From a bacterium CG2_30_54_10 (lineage in GTDB: Bacteria; Muiribacteriota; Ozemobacteria; Ozemobacterales; Ozemobacteraceae): a stretch of DNA of 5,370 nt. The notes under the pieces are model-generated. The model was not told the DNA's origin, made no database searches, and was given only the letters and a program-made list of their open reading frames with translations. Position 1 is the stretch's first letter, and each line of letters starts with the position of its first letter. Location of the stretch: positions 1 through 5,370 of the forward strand of contig MNYA01000008.1 of the NCBI GenBank assembly GCA_001872985.1. Reading direction: 5' to 3'. A program made the translations under genes and the position numbers. Of this stretch, positions 1 through 4,883 are shown piece by piece.

Positions 1-53
1 TTCTACGAGTATTATTGGTTGGTGTTTTTACCCCGAATTATTGAGGTGATACG

Positions 54-197
54 ATTGAACTTTCATCAGGAAAAATTTTAAACACGATGGGCTTTCTTGG
101 AATGCCCAACGTCAGAGTGTTTCCCGTAAAAGAGGAGTCAGGAAAAATTCTGGTTGAGTTTCCTGATGACTTGCCTTCATACCTCCCTGCTTCCTAG
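54..197 (+). CDS. Doubtful small ORF, 47 codons, start unclear
   Basis: An open frame runs from just after a TGA at 42-44 to TAG at 195-197. A good Shine-Dalgarno sequence (GAGGTGAT, 43-50) is placed correctly for a start near 54, but the codon there is ATT. The first ATG in frame is at 87, which would give 36 residues and has no well-spaced ribosome site. The peptide reads as ordinary protein (GMPNVRVFPVKEESGKILVE is part of it), and the in-frame SGKI motif occurs twice, encoded by identical 12-base strings at 66-77 and 138-149. The pattern of a short LGxPxVRV segment followed by an acidic turn and a beta strand loosely recalls the N-terminus of ISL3-type transposases. It could therefore be a transposase remnant, but there is no cysteine cluster to confirm this. 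It may equally be the tail of a frameshifted gene or non-coding. I do not recognise a function. Confidence 0.22.
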   Translation: MELSSGKILNTMGFLGMPNVRVFPVKEESGKILVEFPDDLPSYLPAS

Positions 198-200
198 CAT
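171..200 (+). promoter_or_regulatory. Weak candidate promoter upstream of the GH13-like gene
   Basis: TTGCCT (171-176, 4 of 6 matches to TTGACA) and TAGCAT (195-200, 4 of 6 matches to TATAAT) are separated by 18 bases. Transcription would start near 207, giving a leader of roughly 85 bases before the ATG at 294. The match is no better than chance would often allow. It is listed because it is the best sigma70-like pair I could find before the gene. A T7 run follows directly at 201-207. Confidence 0.2.
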
Positions 201-293
201 TTTTTTCCCTTCTTTCGCCGTCTTGATCCAGACCCCGGACGAAGGAAAACTTGGGATCCTGCCGATGGTACCCTTCCGAAGAGGCGTTTAGCC

Positions 294-2864
294 ATGGATA
301 TGTGTCAACATTTCAGATCCTTGCAATTGCCATTTCCGGTGTCATTGCCCTTTTCAGCGGCATTAGCACTGTCATTGGCCTTTGCATTGATGCTCCTCCT
401 CGCATTTCCCGCCGGCATTTATGCGCTCAATCAGCGAACCGCAAGCCAACCCGAAGGGCTCCCGCCGCCCAATCCGCCGGTACCATTCCCGATTCCGACA
501 GGGGAATCGATTTACCAGACCATGAAGGTCGTGGGTCTGTCCGGTGATTGGGACCTGAACTCCGCGACAGGATTCATGAAAAATCCAGTGGGAACCGCCT
601 GGGAAGTCATTCTCCACCTTCCCGCCGGCCGCCATGAATTCCGATTCGTCGCTAACCGCTCCTGGTCCGTATACTGGGGTGCTCCTCTCGTCGGCGCCCC
701 AGCGGGAACGGCTGGCACCGCTATTTTAATGGGAAGGAACCTTTTAATTGAGGTTCCAATAACTCGACAATACCGGATCCGGTTCGATGACAGGAGCGCG
801 AAATACTCGTTCGATCAGGCCGGAGGATCTCTTCCACCCAGCGCGAACGCGGGTGCTGATATGGTCGTTGGGCCCGGAACCAACGTCCAGTTCAACGGTC
901 TCGCCTCTTACGACCCCGACGGAACGATCGCATCCTATACCTGGAGCAACGGCCTGATCGGCCCCACTCCAAACATGGTCTACAACGAACCGGGAATCTT
1001 CGATGTCGAATTGACAGTCACCGACAACGATGGAAACACCAGCCAGGATTCCGTGCGCGTATCGGTCGAGGCCGAGGTGGCGCTCATCGGCGATCTTCGT
1101 CGCGAAACTCTTTATTACGTGCTCGCACCGCGCTTCTTCAACGGAGACACCACCAACGATTTCTATTGCAGAGAAAGGGTCATCCGTGACGACCCCCATT
1201 GGCGCGGCGATTTCGCTGGACTGATGCAACGGCTCGATTATATTAAGGAACTCGGTTTTACAGCCCTATGCCTGTCACCCCACGTTGAAAACCGCGGAGC
1301 TCTCGATTACGCAGGAAACAATCCCTACGACTGGATAACCGCCGACCCCAGACTTGAAACTCCTTTGGCACGCTATGTCGATCTTATTATTGCTGCGCAC
1401 CAAAGAGGCCTTAAAGTTATTCAGTCGATGATCGTCAATCACACATCCAACTACGGAATTCGGGGACAAGTCTGGATAGACCGGCTTCCCCACAAGTTCT
1501 ACCGAGCGACCGGGATGCAGGTTCCATGGCCATATATTTTCAATCTTGGAAACTACAAGCATCACTTTCGGGAAGACAACGACAACCCTCGCACGCCGGA
1601 ATGGTTTCAGGATCAGCTTTATCGCGACCCCTGGGGAAAAGGTCCCCTGCTCGATCCTAAGACGGGAACCGTCCTTCCCCTTGATGACTATCGTCCGGAC
1701 CGTTTCTTCGACACCGACGAGCAGAGCCTCGACATCGAATGGTATCATCGAAATGGCTGGCTTGCCGCGGCAGATTCATCAAACACGGTTGCGCTTCAGG
1801 GCAAGCACCTCGATGGGGACTCGCTCGATCTCGCGACTGAAAACTGGCGTGTGAAGCGCTATATCAACGCAGCGGTCCGCCACTGGATCGACCTTGGAAT
1901 TGACGGCGTCTGGATCGAGTATGCCGGGAATACCGACCGTAATGAGCTTCTGACCATGGTCAATGATTGGAAGGAAAAAAAGCCCCAGCTCTACGTGATC
2001 GCCGATGTCGGAGCGCTCGGATCTGGGTTTGGTCTGCTTGCCAAGGATGCATTTCCCTCGGAGCTGGCTCCGTGGTGGTACAGCCGGACAGGAACCGATC
2101 CGAACGATCCTGATTCCGGGATTTACTCCGGCCTTGCAGTAGTCGACACGGCATTGATGAGGGCTTTTCCGGAAACCATCGCGAGCGGAAATTTCGGCGG
2201 ACTGGAAAACACTTTCAAGGCCGACTGGGCCTACGGCGATCCGACTACCCTCGTCACCTGCTTCCATTCACCGCGGGAGGGCCCCGTCGCCGATCCTGTC
2301 ATGAAATTCGGAGGGGAAACCTGGAAGGCCGCCGTTGCCTACAATCTCCTTTGGACAACCAGAGGTACTCCATGCATCCAGCAAGGGGAAGAGATTGAGT
2401 TCATGAAAGGCGCACCGCTTTTTCCGACCGTAGCGGGGCTAATGCTCGATCGGACCGCCCATGCTTACTTTGGCACGAACCTCGATTTCAACGCTCTTCC
2501 AACAACCAAGGCCCACCCGCTATTTCAGCATCTGAAACGGCTCAACCTGATCCGATCGCGGGTTCCGGCCCTTCAGATGGGCGGGCTCTTTAACGGCCGT
2601 GAATGGACCAGCGGCATGAGCTTCGTCCGGGATTATCGCAACGGCGAAAGCTACGCAGTGGTCGGCTTGGCAGCATTCGTTGATCAGGAAATTACGGTGG
2701 ACCACGTCCGCAACGGAATTTACGCTGACGCGGTCACCGGCCAGACTCAGGTCGTGGCCACTGCCGGCACCACACTGAGTTTCTCGGTCAAAGGCAACTC
2801 CGCCGGCATCTGGATCCTCAACGGCCCCGGTAAGTTAGGTCAGGACGGCGCTTACCTGCGCTGA
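294..2864 (+). CDS. Exported GH13 alpha-amylase-like protein with PKD domain, probable pseudoenzyme
   Basis: The 856-residue product starts with a signal peptide: hydrophobic core about residues 21-41, plausible cleavage after Ala44, no lipobox. A proline-rich linker follows (52-69). Residues 75-175 resemble starch-binding/E-set modules (GDWDL, then LPAGRHEFRFVANRSW). Residues 180-260 are a PKD domain (SANAGAD, SYDPDGTIASYTW, LTVTDNDGNTSQDS). From about 268 to 745 lies a GH13 barrel: LYYVLAPRFFNGD, RGDFAGLMQRLDYIKELGF, VNHT at 381-384, WIDLGIDG at 531-538, GTPCIQQGEE at 691-700. A beta domain ends near 845. The catalytic positions are altered. Region I Asp is Ser378, the region II Arg/Asp pair is Trp540/Glu542, region III Glu is Asp571, and the NHD of region IV is missing in LVTCFHSPR (653-661). 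The fold is therefore supported but ordinary amylase activity is not; glucan binding or scaffolding outside the cytoplasm is my inference. The ATG at 294 is preceded by GAAGAGG (278-284) at 9 bases. A second ATG at 300 is less well spaced. The gene stands alone and converges on the HEAT gene. Confidence 0.88.
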   Translation: MDMCQHFRSLQLPFPVSLPFSAALALSLAFALMLLLAFPAGIYALNQRTASQPEGLPPPNPPVPFPIPTGESIYQTMKVVGLSGDWDLNSATGFMKNPVGTAWEVILHLPAGRHEFRFVANRSWSVYWGAPLVGAPAGTAGTAILMGRNLLIEVPITRQYRIRFDDRSAKYSFDQAGGSLPPSANAGADMVVGPGTNVQFNGLASYDPDGTIASYTWSNGLIGPTPNMVYNEPGIFDVELTVTDNDGNTSQDSVRVSVEAEVALIGDLRRETLYYVLAPRFFNGDTTNDFYCRERVIRDDPHWRGDFAGLMQRLDYIKELGFTALCLSPHVENRGALDYAGNNPYDWITADPRLETPLARYVDLIIAAHQRGLKVIQSMIVNHTSNYGIRGQVWIDRLPHKFYRATGMQVPWPYIFNLGNYKHHFREDNDNPRTPEWFQDQLYRDPWGKGPLLDPKTGTVLPLDDYRPDRFFDTDEQSLDIEWYHRNGWLAAADSSNTVALQGKHLDGDSLDLATENWRVKRYINAAVRHWIDLGIDGVWIEYAGNTDRNELLTMVNDWKEKKPQLYVIADVGALGSGFGLLAKDAFPSELAPWWYSRTGTDPNDPDSGIYSGLAVVDTALMRAFPETIASGNFGGLENTFKADWAYGDPTTLVTCFHSPREGPVADPVMKFGGETWKAAVAYNLLWTTRGTPCIQQGEEIEFMKGAPLFPTVAGLMLDRTAHAYFGTNLDFNALPTTKAHPLFQHLKRLNLIRSRVPALQMGGLFNGREWTSGMSFVRDYRNGESYAVVGLAAFVDQEITVDHVRNGIYADAVTGQTQVVATAGTTLSFSVKGNSAGIWILNGPGKLGQDGAYLR

Positions 2865-2902
2865 TCCCGAGAAACCTCCCACCGATTAATTTCGGGTTTA
2901 AG

Positions 2903-2923
2903 GTCAGCCCTATATGCGCTGAC
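2903..2923. terminator. Small inverted repeat between convergent genes, possible weak terminator
   Basis: GTCAGC (2903-2908) and GCTGAC (2918-2923) form a perfect 6-base-pair stem with a 9-base loop, in the 66-base gap between two convergent stop codons. Neither strand has a T-run after the stem. If it terminates transcription at all, it is not a standard intrinsic terminator. A weaker CCGA/TCGG stem lies just before it (2882-2895). Position is the main support. Confidence 0.3.
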
Positions 2924-2930
2924 GACGGCT

Positions 2931-4085
2931 TCAGGGGTTGGAAAAAAAACGGCGTTGTTTGAGCTTAATCCAGCCGAGCCATCCTTCGCGATCCCAGGCT
3001 TGTTTCTCAAATGTCTTCAGGATGGTCTGGAGGCACCGCAGCTCTTCCTCAGAACGGGGCTTGATGCTAAGAAGGGCGTCCAGAGCAGGTTTCCCGATGG
3101 TTTCCAATTTTCCCTGAATTCGCGGAAAATCGGCGACATGGAGTGGATTGAGATGCTCGAACCAGATGGGAATACACTCGATGTCGGAAAGCTCCAGGAT
3201 TGCCTTCCATGCGTTGGCATGGACCTCGGGAATTCGGTCGTTTAACAGGGCTTCCACAACCTTCAATTGGCCTTCGATCCTGACGTGACGGAGAACGAAG
3301 GCGGCAGACGCCCGCATCCAATGGTTCGGATTCGCTGCCATTTCCCGAAGAACGATGGCCAGGCGAGCCCGGTCATGGGTGTCCCATAGGGCTTTCAGAA
3401 CATTGGCCCGAACGCGATTGTCTTCGTCTTCCAATAGGGGGGCAAGCATTCTCGTTGTTGCCGGCAGTTTCAGACGTTCAACGGCTTCGACGGCATTAGC
3501 CCGAACCCTCGGGTCGGGATCACCTATGGCGGATGCGATAACGTCAGAAATCGGATCCCCGGATCGGGCAAGCCGACTCAAAGAGGAAAGAATGCAGGCC
3601 TTCAATCTTGGCGGGGCTTCGGGACGGTAATGCCTCAGAAGTACCGGAAGATTCGCAGGGTCTCCGACCTTCCCTAGGGTTTCCGCGGCGAGGGCTTTGA
3701 TATCGTCGCTCGGATGCCCGAGAAGCGGGGTTATCAACGAACTCGGGCCGGCATCTTCCAGTGCTCCGAGCGAGGTCAGCGTGTTGTAAATGACGTCCTC
3801 ATCGGGCGATCGAAGCAACCCGGCAAGCTCGTCGATCGATTGTGGCGTTTGAGGCATGTTGGGAATCATGCGCCAGACGCGAATTCCTTCGCGCTCGATG
3901 ACGCGAACCCATGCCGCGCTATTGTATTGGGTGTAGGCGAAAAACTCACGCTCAGCCTTTTGAAGAGCGGTTTCCCGGTCGGGGGCCTCAACCGAATATT
4001 CAATCGTGAATCGCTTTCGGGGACTGGCCGATTCCGAATACGGGATGATGACCGAATAAGTGAAAAGAAGCTTTGCTGAAGTCAT
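2931..4085 (-). CDS. HEAT-repeat protein with N-terminal alpha/beta domain
   Basis: The product has 384 residues from the ATG at 4083-4085 (MTSAKLLFTYSV). Residues 5-75 read as beta (LLFTYSVII), beta (RFTIEYSVEAP), helix (ETALQKAEREFFAYTQY), beta (AAWVRVIEREGIRVWRM), a compact alpha/beta domain I cannot name. From about 82 to 300 come HEAT-like helical pairs with the usual turn signatures: LLRSPDEDVIYNTLTSLGAL, LLGHPSDDIKALAAETLGKV, AIGDPDPRVRANAVEAVERL, LLEDEDNRVRANVLKALWD, MRASAAFVLRHV and LLNDRIPEVHANAWKAILEL. The tail (300-384) is helical and rich in Trp, Lys and Arg. There is no signal peptide or membrane segment, so it is probably cytoplasmic. HEAT arrays generally bind proteins or nucleic acids; the partner is unknown. 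An upstream extension to 4397 is open, but it would run through the GC-rich hairpins and another gene's promoter, so I reject it. The gene is convergent with the GH13-like gene and divergent from the zinc-ribbon gene. Confidence 0.85.
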   Translation of the reverse strand: MTSAKLLFTYSVIIPYSESASPRKRFTIEYSVEAPDRETALQKAEREFFAYTQYNSAAWVRVIEREGIRVWRMIPNMPQTPQSIDELAGLLRSPDEDVIYNTLTSLGALEDAGPSSLITPLLGHPSDDIKALAAETLGKVGDPANLPVLLRHYRPEAPPRLKACILSSLSRLARSGDPISDVIASAIGDPDPRVRANAVEAVERLKLPATTRMLAPLLEDEDNRVRANVLKALWDTHDRARLAIVLREMAANPNHWMRASAAFVLRHVRIEGQLKVVEALLNDRIPEVHANAWKAILELSDIECIPIWFEHLNPLHVADFPRIQGKLETIGKPALDALLSIKPRSEEELRCLQTILKTFEKQAWDREGWLGWIKLKQRRFFSNP

Positions 4086-4092
4086 TAGGCAA

Positions 4093-4097
4093 CCCTT
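4093..4097 (-). promoter_or_regulatory. Ribosome binding site that decides the HEAT-gene start
   Basis: On the minus strand AAGGG ends 7 bases before the ATG at 4083-4085. This spacing supports the 384-residue form and not the longer upstream reading. Confidence 0.55.
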
Positions 4098-4124
4098 ATG
4101 CCTTTTATGGTAGCAAATTCCCTG

Positions 4125-4153
4125 ATAATGAACAACCAATTGTATCAGCTCAA
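4125..4153 (-). promoter_or_regulatory. Candidate promoter of the HEAT-repeat gene
   Basis: On the minus strand TTGAGC (4148-4153, 4 of 6 to TTGACA) and CATTAT (4125-4130, 4 of 6 to TATAAT) are exactly 17 bases apart. Transcription would begin near 4118, leaving a leader of about 33 bases that includes the ribosome site. A competing pair, TTGTTC with TACCAT 17 bases later, overlaps it and lies closer to the gene. The region is distinctly AT-richer than its surroundings, as expected for a promoter. Confidence 0.38.
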
Positions 4154-4214
4154 CGATTTGGGGAAAAACTGAAGGCGGATCGGATGGGGCAAAGCGCCCG
4201 ACCGCGGGGGATGA

Positions 4215-4239
4215 GCCTCGCGAATTCACTTCGCGAGGC
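4215..4239. repeat. Perfect 10-bp hairpin, possibly part of a dispersed palindromic element
   Basis: GCCTCGCGAA (4215-4224) pairs perfectly with TTCGCGAGGC (4230-4239) around the loop TTCAC. It lies 3 bases before the stem of the plus-strand terminator at 4241-4266, so the two form a tandem hairpin pair. No T-run follows it directly. It could strengthen that terminator or belong to a REP-like repeat; a genome-wide copy count would tell these apart. Confidence 0.6.
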
Positions 4240-4240
4240 G

Positions 4241-4266
4241 AAGGGGGGCGCGTGCCCCCCTTTTTT
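4241..4266 (+). terminator. Strong intrinsic terminator facing the plus strand
   Basis: GGGGGGC (4243-4249) pairs with GCCCCCC (4254-4260) around the loop GCGT. AA/TT extends the stem to 9 pairs, and T6 (4261-4266) follows. Read on the minus strand the stem is followed by TTCGCC, so it is not a good terminator in that direction. It is oddly placed: the only upstream genes within reach run on the minus strand, and the zinc-ribbon promoter lies downstream. It may end a short unannotated RNA or block antisense transcription from entering the zinc-ribbon promoter. Confidence 0.72.
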
Positions 4267-4288
4267 GAAAAGTTACGGATATTGATAG

Positions 4289-4318
4289 TTGACATGTGTG
4301 CAAAAGGTCTGTTATGGT
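4289..4318 (+). promoter_or_regulatory. Sigma70-type promoter of the zinc-ribbon gene
   Basis: A perfect TTGACA (4289-4294) is followed after 18 bases by TATGGT (4313-4318, 4 of 6 to TATAAT). Transcription would start near 4325 and produce a leader of about 134 bases before the ATG at 4459. This is the best promoter match in the window. Confidence 0.6.
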
Positions 4319-4324
4319 ACTTGA

Positions 4325-4458
4325 GCAGCCTTGTGTTCTCGTGAGGGTCTTGAAGTTCACCAGGGTGAAGGAGCCTCTGGTCCCAATACCAGGCCAAGCG
4401 CGAGGCGAAGGTGGGAAGCTCAATTTATCAATTGCCGGGAGTATCCAAGGAAGTTCTC
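4325..4458 (+). promoter_or_regulatory. Long structured 5' leader of the zinc-ribbon gene
   Basis: The predicted leader holds two compact stem structures. The first is TTCAC (4356-4360) with GTGAA (4365-4369). The second is GCCTC (4373-4377) with GAGGC (4402-4406), enclosing TGGT (4378-4381) with ACCA (4388-4391). I do not recognise a known riboswitch core, and no terminator-like stem with a T-run lies before the gene, so attenuation is not indicated. From GTG at 4411 the leader is open in frame with the gene, with GAGG 5 bases ahead. A 16-residue N-terminal extension is therefore possible but unlikely. A regulatory role is only inferred from the length and pairing. Confidence 0.35.
4447..4453 (+). 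promoter_or_regulatory. Ribosome binding site that decides the zinc-ribbon start
   Basis: AAGGAAG ends 5 bases before the ATG at 4459. It supports the 92-residue form beginning MEDKTITC over the longer GTG form starting at 4411. Confidence 0.65.
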
Positions 4459-4737
4459 ATGGAAGACAAAACCATCACCTGTCGAAATTGTGGCCAACCC
4501 TTTACGTTTACCGTTTCCGAACAGCAGTTCTACAAGGAAAAAGGTTTCGAACACGAACCGGTCCGCTGCAAGGGCTGTCGCGATCAGCGCAAAGCTGGTA
4601 GAACCGGGGGTCCCCGGCAAATGCATACCGTAACCTGTTCCGAATGCGGTCAGGAGACCCAGGTTCCCTTCAATCCCACCACCGGGAAACCTGTGTTCTG
4701 CCGTGACTGCTTCAACAAGAACAAGGGCGGAGAGTAA
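4459..4737 (+). CDS. Small double zinc-ribbon protein (zinc-ribbon plus CxxC-x17-CxxC domain)
   Basis: The 92-residue product has two four-cysteine units. The first is Cys8-x2-Cys11 and Cys37-x2-Cys40, with the family-typical text FTFTVSEQQFYKEKGFEHEP between them. It matches the probable zinc-ribbon domain that usually begins M-x-DKTL-x-C. The second is Cys60-x2-Cys63, 17 residues, Cys81-x2-Cys84, with VPFNPTTGKPVFCRDC, matching the known CxxC-x17-CxxC domain. A basic, glycine-rich linker (RDQRKAGRTGGPRQ) joins them and the C-terminus is basic. Each unit very likely holds one zinc ion. The cellular role is not established; nucleic-acid or ribosome contact is suggested only by size, charge and zinc ribbons. 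There is no signal peptide, so it is cytoplasmic. The start at 4459 agrees with family N-termini and the AAGGAAG site. It is a single-gene unit with its own promoter and terminator. Confidence 0.9.
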   Translation: MEDKTITCRNCGQPFTFTVSEQQFYKEKGFEHEPVRCKGCRDQRKAGRTGGPRQMHTVTCSECGQETQVPFNPTTGKPVFCRDCFNKNKGGE

Positions 4738-4774
4738 GCCAAACCGGGTTTTTCCCTAAATCAAGTAGAACATC

Positions 4775-4806
4775 AGGACGCCCGGCCCGATCGGGCGTCC
4801 TTTCTT
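4775..4806 (+). terminator. Intrinsic terminator after the zinc-ribbon gene
   Basis: AGGACGCCCG (4775-4784) pairs perfectly with CGGGCGTCCT (4792-4801) around a 7-base loop, and TTTCTT (4801-4806) follows. It begins 37 bases after the stop codon. On the minus strand the T-run is poor (GATGTTCT), so it would serve the convergent gene at 4884 only weakly. Confidence 0.9.
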
Positions 4807-4883
4807 GTGACTGTTTGAGCTCTGCCTGGTTTAACTCACGGAAGAGAAAACAAATCTTTCTGCCCAACGGAGGCGCCTTCCGG

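Noticed and set aside
251..547. Overlapping plus-strand ORF with a hydrophobic stretch
   Set aside because: It is an out-of-frame reading of the signal-peptide region. The hydrophobicity comes from the same T-rich codons, and the rest is arginine- and proline-rich shadow sequence.
744..2267. Three long antisense ORFs (about 160 codons each) opposite the GH13-like gene
   Set aside because: They lie fully inside a confident coding gene, have no family-like motifs and are typical antisense shadows of mid/high-GC coding sequence.
294..2864. Annotating the gene as an active alpha-amylase
   Set aside because: The fold is clear, but the nucleophile, acid/base, Arg and NHD positions do not match, so an activity-based name would mislead.
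3355..4079. Plus-strand ORFs opposite the HEAT gene
   Set aside because: Their products are arginine/serine-rich without domain features, while the minus strand shows repeated HEAT signatures throughout.
4086..4397. N-terminal extension of the HEAT-repeat ORF by 104 residues
   Set aside because: The extra part is translated GC-rich hairpin and promoter sequence of low-complexity composition (PPSPREVNSRGSSP). It would overlap the divergent TTGACA promoter, and the ATG at 4083-4085 has its own AAGGG site.
4325..4458. Known riboswitch upstream of the zinc-ribbon gene
   Set aside because: I compared it by eye with the cores I remember (cobalamin, c-di-GMP, fluoride, ZTP, guanidine, molybdenum cofactor) and found no match. 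It is therefore listed only as a structured leader.
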